The notes under the pieces: generated by a model
Databases searched by the model: none
What the model was told of the DNA's origin: nothing
The model's input: only the letters and a program-made list of their open reading frames with translations
Program-made: the position numbers and the translations under genes
From: Vombatus ursinus
Lineage: Eukaryota; Chordata; Mammalia; Diprotodontia; Vombatidae
DNA length: 64,000 bases
Assembly: GCF_900497805.2 (NCBI RefSeq)
Contig: NW_020954599.1
Coordinates: forward strand, 41,344,227-41,408,226
Direction of reading: 5' to 3'
Shown: piece after piece, positions 52,441 through 63,608 of the stretch
Layout: each line of letters opens with the position of its first letter
Position numbering within the stretch: position 1 is the stretch's first letter

Positions 52441-54074
52441 CAGACCTCCTAAATAAGCCTCTCCAAATTCATAAGAGGCTCCCTGAAATCAGTTTTTTTA
52501 AGAAAATTAATTGGAGAGAGGGTAAACCTTGGATAAGAACCTTTAAGTTCAGGAGGCAAGACCTTATGCATAGAGAGCTCCTGGGACACTGCCCTGTAGG
52601 AAAACAAAACAGAAAAAACTGGTGCCGGACTCTTATCCCGGGGTGCCTATCTAGGATACCATGATGACATTACTCAGGAGCCATGGCTGGCATTATACCA
52701 GACCAAGCAGCCATGGAGAGGAAGCTATCTGGTAGCTTTCTATTTTAACTAATTGGTTTTTTTCTGCCTAGGAACTAAGTTTAGTTGTTTACAACCCTTG
52801 AAAAAATTCCAATTCTGCCAGCACCTTCTAAATTTCAGTATCCTAAACTAAAGTTCCCAGAGGCAAAGCCCTAATGATCCCTACCCAATTCCTTATTCTA
52901 TCTCCCCTACTCCACCATGACTTTTGAAAATCACTCAAAGAACAACAGAAACATCACTGACCAAATTAAATGGTATAAATGCACAAGGGTATCTAATCTA
53001 ATAGGTATAATAAGAGATCATAGAAAAATTTGATATTCAATTTCTAATTAGTCCTAGTTCATAGCTATTACTTCAGTGACATTTTTTTGTACAAATGCTA
53101 ATATCTCATTTTGTAAAGATGACATTACTTTTAAAAGTTATCTCTCTTTTTTAAAATTTTAGTTTTTATGTTTGAACCTCCTTGATAGTTCACTTTGACA
53201 CAGGACTTTGACTTTGATCAGAAATCTATAGAAGTTCCTTTGTATTCCATTGTCTATGAACCTACAATCCCAGCCTTGAAAAGGAAAAGTGGCCAATGAG
53301 AGGGTGAAAGGCCCAGGCTATCGTTAACTTTTTCTAAGCTTGTTTGAGAAAGATTTTTATTTTATTTTTAACCTCTGTTTCATTAGGGTGCCTTTGAATG
53401 AATCGTGTCTATATGTGGGGAGGGGTTGATTGGATGATTCCTTGAGTGCAATTTTGAAAATCAGTGCTGACTTCAAAAACAAGAAAAAATGGGCATGTTG
53501 CTTTCCACCAAATAGGATTAGGCAGAGGCTTTCATCTCACTAGAGACCCAGCTAGCTGTCTTCATGCATACAAGTATTCTCTGCTAGACTAGAGAAAAAA
53601 AAACACTCTAATTCACTTCCTTCTTTGTACCTATTGGTTGTCAAGTGAAACACCTCAATTATGGTCAAAATTGAGAGAGAAAACACCAGGTAAAAACTTT
53701 ACAAACTCAAATAGAGAAATAAATCCACTTGATCTACTATAAACATTCACAAACAGCTATGAGGTTCCTTTAGGGTGCTTGACTTCTTTTTCCCCTCAAA
53801 TAAAAAAGTCACTTCAGCAATTACTTTGCTTTAGACATTTTATCCCAACTGACAAATCATTAGTCTGTGATAATAAGTCCTTTTTGTCATTTGATAAAAT
53901 TAGATATAGCCCATAGGTTGTATGTGTGTGCATGCATGTAATTTCTTGGTTGATGCATTGATGTAATTTCTTGCCTACATTAGTATCCTAATCAAATGCC
54001 TAGTGGTAGCATGGAACCATAGGATCTTCAAGGCTCTGCCAGAAAGTACCAGGTTTAAAGGCTTCCTAACATTA
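52441..54074. other. No gene or clear repeat seen
   Basis: About 1.6 kb that seems single-copy, with no ORF of note. 52560-52780 is slightly richer in GC. Confidence 0.45.
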
Positions 54075-54270
54075 GGGGGAAAATCTCATGAAGATTAAAG
54101 AGAGAAGTTGTCTAAAGAGACCATTGTGGGTGCACAAGAAACTCATTGACATATATGTAAGATGGAAACAAGGACAAGTTAAAAAAAAAGATGAATATGA
54201 AAGTATAGCATGGTCCTATAAGAATAACATCAAGAGTGCTGAAGTTGAGATTGGTGAGAAAAACAAAAAT
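54075..54270 (+). mobile_element. L3/CR1-clade LINE fragment, endonuclease-RT linker
   Basis: The frame from 54088 reads C-L-K-R-P-L-W-V-H-K-K-L-I-D-I-Y, then W-K-Q-G-Q-V and D-E-Y-E-S-I-A. The same stretch (K-R-P-x-W-x-H-K-E-L-I-D) is seen in the L3 at about 26185-26210. This is the linker upstream of the CR1 reverse transcriptase. Only about 60 codons survive before T-rich sequence. Confidence 0.75.
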
Positions 54271-54608
54271 ATGTTGTTGTTGTTGCTTTTTTTTTTATTT
54301 TGTTGTAAGTTTTTAGTTATATTGGGGAAAAGAAGAGAAACAAAGAAAGGATAGGACCACTGCTTGAGATAATGGCTGATGGAGAATTGGAGCTGCTCAA
54401 TTCATAATTTGTTTTTTCTTCAAAGGAAAATTCTTTTTGGACCAGAAAGTACAGAACAAAGGTGATTAAGAGGGAATAGACAACCAACATAAGGGATGTG
54501 TGTATGTGTGTTTGAAAGGGGATAAAAGGAGGGCTGGGGAGGGTTGGTTCCAGCCTTTGATTTAATTTGTAGAGGGAATTCTCAATGTGGAAACACTTCC
54601 TCTACAAT

Positions 54609-55230
54609 CAAGAGGTTCCCAAAGTGGGCAATACCACCCCCTGAAGGGTGCTGGAATGATGTGGGGGGAGGAAGTAGTAGCTTCAAGTACAATTGGGGGG
54701 GCATTGAATAAAATAAGGGGGCAGCGAAAGCATAAGGAAAGAAAAAAAGATAAGAAAACTTTGAAAAACCATTTGTAAATATTTCATCTATTGTATAACA
54801 GAGTTAAAGTTATAGTGATTACATTATTTTCCAAATAAACACAAAAAATCCAAGATATAAATGATCAGTGGTCAAGTCTACCAACAGGTCTTAACAAGCA
54901 AGTGTTGGCAGGAATGCATGTTGTACATTGTTGGGAAGTCCAGTATCCATCAGCGAGAATATGTACATGTATGTACGTGCTTACAATACGTTATTATATG
55001 GTTACGTGACACAATATTGCTTCATCAAAATTTCAATGCAGAAAAAAAAATTTACAATAAATTACTAAATTTAAGATGCATCTTTTTAAAAAATATTTTA
55101 TATCTTTTTGAAATGACACAAATTAAAAAAAAAAAACTATTAAAGGGTTAAAGAAAGCAGATTTCCAGGGGTGAACTGAGTAATCTTTTTTTAAAGGGGG
55201 CAGTAGGACAAATAAGTTTGATAACCTCTG
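54609..55230. mobile_element. hAT-like DNA transposon remnant (about 620 bp)
   Basis: Left end (c)aagaggttcccaaag and right end agtttgataacctctg are inverted complements of the 'CAG.GGTTCCCAAA' type found in hAT elements. Next to the left end is gggcaataccaccccctgaa gggtgc, which is typical of the terminal region. Flanks ctctacaa and ccctacac agree at 6 of 8 bases, a possible decayed 8-bp duplication. Internal sequence is AT-rich and has no transposase frame, so it is nonautonomous or internally eroded. Confidence 0.65.
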
Positions 55231-55254
55231 CCCTACACAGACTAACAATTCCTG

Positions 55255-55395
55255 TTATTTTCAGTCTTGGAAAGTTGCCTGTGATATAAAGAGGTTGAGT
55301 AACTTGTTCCATGATCACACAACCAGTATGTGTCAAAGGGAAAACTTAAATACAGATTATCCTGACTTCAAGGTCAATCCTTTGTCCACTACAGG
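55255..55395 (-). repeat. MIR-type SINE 5' half
   Basis: aagaggttgagtaacttgtt ccatgatcacacaaccag, tatcctgacttcaaggtcaa tcctttgtccactac. Confidence 0.7.
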
Positions 55396-55740
55396 CAATA
55401 GTATGAGAGTATGTAGGGGCAGATATGCTTGCTGGAGTTACCGTCAGTTATCATGGAAAGAATATGGAGAGTGGGAGAAATACCACAGGACTGGAAAAGG
55501 GCAAATGTCTCCGCTTTCAAAAATGGAGCCAGCAAGCTACAGGCCAGTGAGTTTGACCTCCATTCCCAGAAAAATTCTAGAATTTATCATTAAAGGGATT
55601 GTTAGTGAATTTCTAGAAAAGGGAGTAGTGACCTTGAATTGCCTATATGACTTCATCAAGAACAAGAAATGCCACACAAACCTCATTTCCTTTTCAACAA
55701 GATTATGAAACCGAGAGATCAGAGGAATGCTACAGATAAG
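55396..55740 (+). mobile_element. L3/CR1-clade LINE reverse transcriptase fragment
   Basis: Within the frame 55295-55708, codons from about 55500 read A-S-Y-R-P-V-S-L-T-S-I-P-R-K-I-L-E, the conserved N-terminal RT block of CR1-clade elements (usual form Y-R-P-V-S-L-T-S-V-P-G-K). It is followed by I-I-K-G-I-V-S-E-F-L-E-K and C-H-T-N-L-I-S-F. The frame closes soon after. The catalytic YADD segment is not present, so this is a fragment. Confidence 0.85.
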
Positions 55741-56879
55741 AGTTTACTTATAATAACCCCTGACCCAAATGTAGGACCATTCCAGATTTAAGGACTTCTC
55801 ACACAAATATTCTTTGGCTTTACCCAGGATTTTCCCTGAGACCATGAGAATTTAGCTCAAGTGTAAGCTTCCACAAAAAGGAGGAAGGACTTTGGCCTCT
55901 GATTTAAATACTTGAGTTAACAATACATGGGATGCAGGATAGACTTCATTTAAATAAAAACAACAAAAAAAATGCAGAGCACAAAGGCCTCATGTCTGAA
56001 CTCATAGACCATCAAGACAACACTTTTTTTTATTTCTCATATGGGCCTCTACCTCCCCTAGGAATCTCTACAATTCCCCAGAGTTATAATACTATCCTAG
56101 TTTTAGACACACTCACACACACACACTCAGAGTTACTAGAGAATTAACTCTTCTTCTTCCATTGAAGGCCACCCCCATGTGACCTTTCCAGTCATTTCCA
56201 GATTTATATTACAACCTTGATTTAAAAAACTATATAGACCCAAGTAGAGAAAATCACTCAATGTTACTAGAGCGTAAATTTTCCTTCTGGTGAGTCCCAC
56301 CTTTCCAAGCACTCAAAGTGCTGTCTGGGCACCCTTTGGGATCTCCAAGACATTTTTAAGGAGTCTATGAGGTCAAAACTATTTTCATAAATATACTAAG
56401 ACATGTTAATTTCCAATATGGCAAATATCATTAGATAAAACCCATATAAGCAAAACCTCTTTAGGATCCTCAATAATTTTAAGAATGTAAAGGATGCTGA
56501 GACCAAAAAGTGTGAGAACTATTCCTCTAGACCTAAAGAACACTACTCTAAACTTACTACCATGATTGTAGTATCCACCAAATGGGAAAGAATTTGGGAT
56601 CAACAGAGATTAGTCTCCCTCTCCCCTATATCTCTTACTCTATGTAACTCATAGTTTCATTGAAGACCAAGGTCTGAGTTGGCACATCCACACTGTGTTT
56701 CTGTCCCTTAGGGTTCCTTGACTTATTAGCTCTGACCCCAGCTCCTCATTTGTCCCAGAACCCTCCCTTTGGTCCCAGAACTCATCATCACCCGGGAACT
56801 GTTCCTATATGTCCAATAGTGTTGGACATTGGATACTAAAATAGATAAGACAGAGAAAATTCAGATGGAAACTAAATGT
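55741..56879. other. No gene or clear repeat seen
   Basis: About 1.1 kb. A CA run at 56112-56126. Short frames only. Confidence 0.45.
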
Positions 56880-57548
56880 CCAAGGGTCTCAAGATAATGG
56901 CTTGTGAAGATCATTTGAAGAAACTAGGAACCTTCAACCTAGAGGAGAGGAAAATTGGGAGTAGAGGAAAGGATGGAGGAGGACTAGGACATAATAGTTG
57001 TGCTCCAGTACTGGAAAGGCTATGTTAGAAATAAGGCCTTAGAGAAATAAAATCTTCTAGTTAAAAACGAAACTAAGCTCTGAGTGAGTGAAGAATCGTT
57101 TATTACGGTTCTTGCAAGAGAACCAAGCAAAACCTCTTGGAAGAGATTGCACCGATTACAAAAGCAAGAAAACATTTTATACTGTGGGAATACCTCAACC
57201 GCTCCCTTCCAGGCCCAGATTGGTCCCTTCCTTTCCAGGTTACAATCTTACACATCCACCCATCCCATGTCCCCTTTTCATGCCCCCCTCATCCCTCATC
57301 ATCCAAAAGACCATGCCCTTTGTCCTACTTAGGGCTGGTTAAAACCGGTTCTGCCCTCTAGAACTTTGGGGTCTATTAAAAGATTAGGGCCCTTCTCATT
57401 GGCTTGCCCTTTCAAGGTTTTGCAAGCTTGTTAAAACAATGTAACTTCTTTGCTGATGTTGTAAGATGTCAAAGGCTATCTTAAATTGTGGGAGCATGAT
57501 ACCTTGTCCTTTACAGCTATGATATGAAAGAAGAATTAGACTCACTCT
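56880..57548 (+). mobile_element. L3/CR1-clade fragment split by an LTR
   Basis: Left part 56885-57022 (aagatcatttgaagaaacta ggaaccttcaacctagagga gaggaaaattggg, ggactaggacataatagttg) and right part 57516-57548 (gctatgatatgaaagaagaa ttagactcactctgttcgg) are consecutive in the L3 3' region. They are separated exactly by the LTR at 57023-57515. Confidence 0.8.
57023..57515 (-). mobile_element. Solo retroviral LTR (ERV1-like), fossil
   Basis: A 493-bp unit with TG at one end and CA at the other (tgttagaa ... ctttaca), flanked by a 4-bp duplication gcta (57019-57022 and 57516-57519). On the minus strand it carries a TATA box (tataaaatg, about 57175-57183) and, about 75 bp downstream, an AATAAA signal (57099-57104), the usual U3-R-U5 layout. 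Four-base duplications suit gammaretrovirus-like ERV1 elements. No internal region adjoins it, so it is a solo LTR left by recombination. It is younger than the L3 that it splits. The family assignment is inferred from structure only. Confidence 0.75.
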
Positions 57549-58725
57549 GTTCGGTTTAAGTTAAGTTTTAATTTTCATTTCTTTGATTTTATGAAAATTT
57601 GAACAAAATCTTAATTGATTACTGATAAAAATTTCTTTCCACAACTATCTGTTCATATCCTTTAACCATGTACTCAATGGACAATGGCACTTATTCAATA
57701 AATTTGTGTCAACTTCTTATAATCTTTGAACATCAGGTTTTTAGCAGAAATATTTCTATCAATGATTTGTATGGATTTAAGTTTTTCTCAACCAATTTTA
57801 TTTTGATCAATTTTTTTAGGCCCTTGGATTTTCTAAATAAATCATCACATCACCTATAAATTGAAATATCTAACCTCTTCTTTGCATATATTGATTCCTT
57901 TCATTTCTCTTTTATTGTAATAATTAGTTATTCTAATACATAGTAAAATAGTAATGAGAATAGATAATTCAGCTTTATTCCTGTTTTTAGTTGAAAAGTC
58001 TCTAATGTTTCTTCATATCATGTAATATTAAATCTTGTTTCCAAAAAAACACCTTTTTTATCATATTAGCAAAAAAATTCCTCCATTTCTCTACTTTTTG
58101 ATGCTTAAAAACTATAAATGGATTATTTTGATCAAGTAAGTTGTGTACTTCATATTTTTTCAATTTGGGCAGACTACAGTTTTATAAACATTTTATTTCC
58201 CCATCTTTACTGGCATTACATTTTATAATAATATCTGCTAATTTTTTATTTCTTTTGCATTTGTTATGATCTCCCTTTCTCACTTCTGAAACTTTACTTT
58301 TACTTTTCTCATCTATTTTCATTAAATTTGCTAATTGTTTATCAAAAGTATGTCTTTTCAAAAATGGATTTTTCATTCATCAATTCAATTGTTCTTTATT
58401 TTATCAACTTATTTTATGTTAGTAATTTTTTATTTTGTATTTATATTATACATTAAAATATGTTCTCTTTAACTACTAATTCAATTCATTAATTTCCTTT
58501 TGTTACTATAGATATTTAAGAACATAAATTTCTCTTTGAAATACTATTTCGGGGGCAGTGAGGTGGTGCAGTGGATAGAGCACTGGACCTGGATTCAGGA
58601 GGACCTGAGTTCAAATCAGGCCTCAGACACATAACACGTACTAGCTGTGTGACTCTGGGCAAGTCACTTAACCCCATTGCCTAGCCAAAAAAAAAAAAAA
58701 AAAAAGAAATACTATTTCACCCTGC
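57549..58725 (-). mobile_element. Old L1 ORF2 relic, inverted
   Basis: Minus-strand L1 ORF2 in reverse order: tgttcatatcctttaaccat gtac (late ORF2); ggattttctaaataaatcat cacatcacc and ctaatacatagtaaaatagt aatgag (reverse transcriptase region); and 58150-58545, the endonuclease-RT linker (catcaattcaattgttcttt, taactactaattcaattcat taatttcc, gaacataaatttctctttga). AT content is very high and no frame survives. Several internal segments are missing. A recent SINE sits at 58551-58705. Confidence 0.7.
58551..58705 (+). mobile_element. WSINE1-type SINE, recent, perfect 13-bp duplication
   Basis: gggggcagtgaggtggtgca gtggatagagcactggacct, ggaggacctgagttcaaatc, cactagctgtgtgactctgg-like core, gggcaagtcacttaacccca ttgcctagcc and a 24-base A-run. 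Flanks gaaatactatttc (58538-58550 and 58706-58718) are identical, with the A-run still pure. This is one of the youngest insertions here. Confidence 0.97.
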
Positions 58726-59504
58726 CCTACAGAACAGATATGATTCCATAAGGAAAGATGGGGCAGGGAAAGGAGGGGAAAGGCAGAAATATATACAAAT
58801 GTATCCTTGTTACATACCTTTGCTATGTTAGGACTAAGTAAATCTCTTTTTATTAACCCTTCAATGACATGCATGTCCTTCATTATATCCCAACAATGAA
58901 ACAGAACTAATAGGGTGATGCTGTCAGGCCCACTCCTAATGACAACATATTCTTAGATTGCATTTTTTAAAACTCTTCTTTTATAGTAAAATTCAAGGTT
59001 ATACTTCACTTATATTTAATAATTCTTTTTTTACCTGCTCACAAATTCATATTTTAATATAAAACATTCACGCAGCAAATCTACTCTATCTCCTAGCTGA
59101 ATACTGTTATGGACTAACCCTATTCCAACAGAAAACATGGGGCACTGTTTATTCTCCCACCTTCATGTGAAGGTCAGTAAGAATTCCAAAACCTACTGGG
59201 CCACTTGGGGGAATGTTCCACAAGCCTCTATGAGTCAGTTAATCAACTGATTGATAGAAAGTATTGAGGTCGAGAGGTTTAGGGGTGCTGGAACCCCAGA
59301 ATCACAACACACAGGTGCTCCTATATAATCTAGGAGGGGCAAAAGCTGCTCCTATTCTCCACAAATTGATAAAAGTCATCTTGATTTTTAAATAAGCCCC
59401 TTTGGCTATCAAAGTGAATGCTTAACTTTTCTAGTAAACTGATTTGGAGATTAAGTCCTACATTTCTTAATTTTCAAAGTCATTCTCCACAAAAGTACCT
59501 TATC
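58726..59504. other. No gene or clear repeat seen
   Basis: The segment next to the L1 may be more of its eroded 5' part. 59100-59400 is less AT-rich and unassigned. Confidence 0.4.
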
Positions 59505-59610
59505 CATTCAATTCTCAAATCTACTAATATTTATTAAGAGCCTATTGTATATAAGGTACTCTGCTAAAATCCTTCCCCTCCAGGAGCTCACAGTTACTGG
59601 ATTGTGCCCT
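59505..59610 (-). repeat. L2 3'-end fragment
   Basis: ctactaatatttattaagag cctattgtatataaggtact ctgc, cctccaggagctcacagtta. Confidence 0.75.
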
Positions 59611-60154
59611 CATCACAGCATGAAAATGACCCTGGGTTCTCAGTAGCTATGCCAGTGGAGCTTGAGTTCTAACAGGGCCAAGGGAGCTAAAAATGAATAA
59701 ATAAAAATTTAAAAAAAAAACCTTTAGGAGATAAATTACATGTCTGTTTTTCAAGGACCAGCCAAGCTAAGTTACTAGAGATTCATCACTGGGGTTCATA
59801 CAGATCATAACAACTCTCAGCCCCAACAACTTCTTTTTCTTAAGTTATAAAGAGTTTACTATCTTTTCATAGCAGTGAAATCCCAGCTCACTGATGCATC
59901 AAATATTAAGATCTCCCAGGAATTTTCCCAAGCTACTTTTTCAACCTTATTTCTATTACTTCCCTCCACACATCTTATGCCATAGCCCTATTGAACTACT
60001 TGCAATTTCCTAAGTATTTGCTTATTGTAGTTCACAAGGTCTGATTATACTAGCCTCATTCTGTCCTCTGTAGATCATCTACCAATATCTCTCTTACCAT
60101 TTTTGAGACTTTAGCTTGTGATTTGCAGCTCTCTTTTCTATCCTATTTCCTGCA
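59611..60154. other. No gene or clear repeat seen
   Basis: 59690-59722 is an A-rich run. Nothing else recognised. Confidence 0.45.
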
Positions 60155-60480
60155 ATACAATTCAACTTCAACTCAACTCAATCCAATCAATATGTTTTAA
60201 GAGTTTACTATGCAAAAGATACCAGGCACTATGAATACAAATACAAAAATTTCCCTGCCCCCAAGGAACTTATACTCTATGGGACAGATACAACAAAAGC
60301 ACAGATAAGTATAACACAAAGATCATTTGAAGAGGGAGAGAACACTTAGCATCTGAAGTTGGGGGTGAGGGAGAGGAATGCAGAAAGGCTCCAACAATTA
60401 ATTGGCCAGTTTGGCTGGGATGTGGAGTGCATGAAAGAGAGTAACTTGGGATAACACTAGAAAAATGTAACTAGAAAAGA
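60155..60480 (-). repeat. L2 3' end, inverted
   Basis: caatcaatatgttttaagag tttactatgcaaaag, ataccaggcactatgaatac, ccctgcccccaaggaactta tactctatggg, then more eroded L2. Confidence 0.8.
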
Positions 60481-60509
60481 CAAACTAAGCAAAACACTTT
60501 TCATCTCTT

Positions 60510-60660
60510 ATGTACTTTCACATTATATTTTTAACTATATTTGTCTATGTTCATACTTCATACGTTCTACTAGATTGTGAGCACTCTGAAGACAGAGAGA
60601 ATTGTCTCATTTATCTCTGTACTCCTCTCAGCACCTACCACAGTCTTAATCATAAACTGT
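60510..60660 (+). repeat. L2 3' end
   Basis: ctagattgtgagcactctga agacagagagaattgtctca, tctctgtactcctctcagca cctaccacag. Confidence 0.75.
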
Positions 60661-61884
60661 TGTCTGGGATCATACAGCTATTAAGTTTCACTCTATACAC
60701 CATGTCTTATTACTTCTCCCTTAAATGTAAATATCTTTAAGAGAGAAAAACTCATTATTTGCTAAGGTTTGGAGATAATATCTTGATAAAACTTTTTTTT
60801 CAATATAGACACCCATATTTTAATTTGAGGTTTAAAAAGGTCCATTGACTTAACCAGATGTTTTTATTTACTTTTTTCCCAGAAATTTAAGGAGCCTGAT
60901 TCATGCTAGTCCACCCCCTTTAAAAGATTTTGTACTAATAACTTCTTCATTTTAGAGTTAGAAATAAAACAAAGCTAGTAAATTTTTAAAAAAAAAAGAG
61001 GGTGGGATATCATGTAGTCTTGTGATCTGGTTCCAAAATAAAACATTGTATAGGCTTTAGTCCTTGAAGCAGACTCTTTGAACAGCTATGGATACACTTC
61101 AAAACCTGCTTTATTTTAGATTTTTCATATCTTATAATAGTCTTTTCAAAGATATCCTGCCCACAAAACGCCCAATTAAAACAGATGTATAAAAAGCAAT
61201 GGCAAGATACAGTCCAGTTTAACATCAGCATCAGGAATGGGTGAAACAATTTCTTCCCTGCTTCCAGAATCCTTCTCCAAAGTTGTAATTGGCAAAGGTT
61301 AGAAGACAAGCCAATTAAAAGTTTCCATGAGCAACTAGGAGCCAAAGCATTGCGGTCTTGGCTAGAGGATAACCCAGTGGAATGTCCACTCTCATCCATC
61401 ATGGGCAGAGTTCACTTTGGTTTACATGACACTTGCATGCTTCATCAAAGAAAGTGCTGCTAATCAACATGTGATCACTTGCATTTCAACATTTGATGCC
61501 TATAAAGGGTAAGTCCCTGGTAGCAATTCCAAATGAACTCCAGGACAGGAAAAGAGGAGCCAGAAGGAGCAAGGTTTGCCCCACCAATGACCTTTCTCTG
61601 GAGGCAGAGTTACTTCCTTCTGTAGATGTTGGAGGCATTTCATTTTGTATGGGACTTCCATCCAAACCAGGCCCCAAGTACAGGCTGAGAAGAAATTTTG
61701 GACTACAAAGAATCACACAAGGGAGCAAAGTAGGATGTGTGCAAATTCTAGCCCTGGCTCACTCACACATTCAACAGAATTTTATTTTTCTCTCCTCCTG
61801 TACAATGGATGCATATCCCCTAAAAGTCGAATAGAGGCACAGAATGTGGCCCAGGAGGCACCAATAATACTCTATTTCCTCTAA
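60661..61884. other. Unassigned; several overlapping ORFs
   Basis: The minus-strand 130-codon frame at 61010-61402 and the 113-codon plus frame at 61493-61834 (with an 80-codon minus frame opposite it) are not recognised. No promoter, splice or motif support. Probably single-copy noncoding. Confidence 0.4.
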
Positions 61885-62512
61885 GACAAAATATAAACTC
61901 CTCTGATTTTCACTGGTGCATAGCATAGTGTCTGGCACATAGTAGGCACTTTTTGATTGATTTAAAGTTCAACACAATTTGGCTCCAACTTTCTTTCCAA
62001 ACTGACTTTCCAACTTTTTTCATGTTACTCTACATCTTGAACCAACCAATTCACCTATTTGTAGTTTCCTGTTTATGATACTTCCTGCCTCCCATCCTTT
62101 ACTACATATCCTATGCCCTAGGCACTCTCTTTTCTCAGAGACCAAACCAATCTTCTTACATAGGTCATCTCCCATCATCATGCCTTTGCACACGCTATCC
62201 CTGGAATATATTTCCTCCTAACTTCCACTTCTTACAATCTCTAGTTTCCATAAAACCTCAGCTCAAAGACCACTTCCTAAATGACATCTTTCCTTGTGCC
62301 TGGCCTGTACAAGCACTGAAAGGAACTAGATATTAATAGAAAAAGCTCAGCCAAATAACCTTACTTCTCTCGCATGTTCTTATGTGAATGGTTTTTCTCC
62401 CCATATAAAATGTGTGTTCTTGAGAACTGTTTTATCATTATCTTCTTATCCTCAAAGTCTAGCACAGTGCCTGGAATATTGTAGGCACTTAATAAATGCT
62501 TGTCAGATTGGA
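61885..62512 (+). mobile_element. L2 LINE 3' end
   Basis: aaaatataaactcctctgat, ttcaacacaatttggctcca, catcatgcctttgcacacgc tatccctggaatatatttcc, aaacctcagctcaaagacca cttcc, aagtctagcacagtgcctgg aatattgtaggcacttaata aatgc. A short extra L2 terminus-like segment (gtctggcacatagtaggcac) lies inside at 61925-61955, so two copies may be merged. Confidence 0.88.
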
Positions 62513-62559
62513 TTGTCCATCATCAAACCATCCCAATCTGCTTTTGGAGGTTACAAATA

Positions 62560-62685
62560 ATTTTATGTGTGTGTATACGTACATGCATATGCCTGTATGT
62601 AAATACATACATACATATATTTGTGCATGTAATTATGATATATATATTCCATGAATTTTGTATATATTATATAATAATCTGAATA
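62560..62685. repeat. TG/TA-rich microsatellite
   Basis: tgtgtgtgtata, then tacatacatacatatat and tatatatt runs. Confidence 0.88.
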
Positions 62686-62689
62686 ATAA

Positions 62690-62900
62690 AGAGGCAGTCT
62701 AGTGTAGTCAATAAAAAGCTGGGCTAGTATTCAGGAAAACCTAAGTTAAAGTCCTGCTTCTGGCCCAAGCTGTACAAGTCATTTAAGCTCTCAGGGCCCT
62801 AGGCAGCTCTCTAAAACTTACATAGGAGTTGCCAGTCTGCAGCAGTGAAAGGAGTTTTCCATACCAGGAGTTCTCAATATTGATAAAATCACAGCTCTCC
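62690..62900 (+). repeat. THER-type CORE-SINE
   Basis: gaggcagtctagtgtagtca ataaaaagctgggctag, agctctcagggccctaggca gctctctaaaacttac, ggagttgccagtctgcagca, ggagttttccataccag, tgataaaatcacagctct. Confidence 0.82.
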
Positions 62901-62924
62901 CCCTCCCAGCAAATACAGATAATA

Positions 62925-63130
62925 ATACTAATGATTTCCATTTGTATAATACTTTACTGTTTCCAAAAGCATTTGATATACATTATGTCCTTTTATCTTC
63001 ACCACAGCGCAGTAATAATAACAAGTATTACTGTCCCCATTTTTTTAATGAGGAGATAGACTTAGGGAGATTAAATGACTTGTTTAAGGCCACATTGACT
63101 GAAGGTGACATATTCTGGACTTGAACCTCT
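62925..63130 (-). repeat. MIR-type SINE
   Basis: tttgtataatactttactgt ttccaaaagcatttgatata, catttttttaatgaggagat, gattaaatgacttgtttaag gccacattgac. Confidence 0.78.
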
Positions 63131-63157
63131 AAAGACCAAAAAAAAAGTCCCATGAAG

Positions 63158-63440
63158 ATGATGGTGGGTAGTGGACAAATCACTGGATCTGGAATCAAGA
63201 AGATCTGAGTTCCAATATGGCCTCAGACAGAGAGGTCAGATAGCTGTGTAACCATGGGCAAGTCATTTAACCTCTGTTTGCCTCACTTTCTGCATATGTA
63301 AAATGGGAATAATAATAGCACCTACCTCCCCAAAGTTGTTGTGAGGATCAAATGAGATAATGCCTATCAAGTGGTTAGCACAGTTCTTGGTACATAGTAA
63401 CATAAGTGTAGGTCATTGTTATTACTTGTAATAATAATTT
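63158..63440 (+). repeat. Long CORE-SINE
   Basis: gatggtgggtagtggacaaa tcactggatctggaatcaag, aacctctgtttgcctcactt, atgtaaaatgggaataataa tagcacctacc, gttgtgaggatcaaatgaga taatg, tggttagcacagttcttggt ac. Confidence 0.9.
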
Positions 63441-63441
63441 T

Positions 63442-63596
63442 GGGGGCAGCTAGGTGGCACAGTGGTAAGAGCACTGGCCCTGGAGTCAGGAGGACCTGAG
63501 TTCAGATCTGGTCTCAGACACTTGGCACTTACTAGCTGTATCACCCTGGGCAAGTCACTTAATCCCATTGCCTAGCAAAAATAAAAAAATAATAAC
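63442..63596 (+). mobile_element. WSINE1-type SINE inserted in the tail of the CORE-SINE
   Basis: gggggcagctaggtggcaca gtgg, agagcactggccctggagtc aggaggacctgagttcagat, ggcaagtcacttaatcccat tgcctagc and an A-rich end. Probable duplication aataataatttt (63430-63441 and 63597-63608). The repeat nature of the target leaves a few bases of doubt. Confidence 0.93.
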
Positions 63597-63608
63597 AATA
63601 ATAATTTT

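Noticed and set aside
55295-55708. Host gene exon at the 137-codon frame
   Set aside because: The conserved part is Y-R-P-V-S-L-T-S-I-P, a CR1-clade reverse transcriptase block, so it is LINE-derived.
61010-61402. 130-codon minus-strand frame
   Set aside because: Cys/Leu/Ser-rich without a recognisable domain; no splice or promoter evidence.
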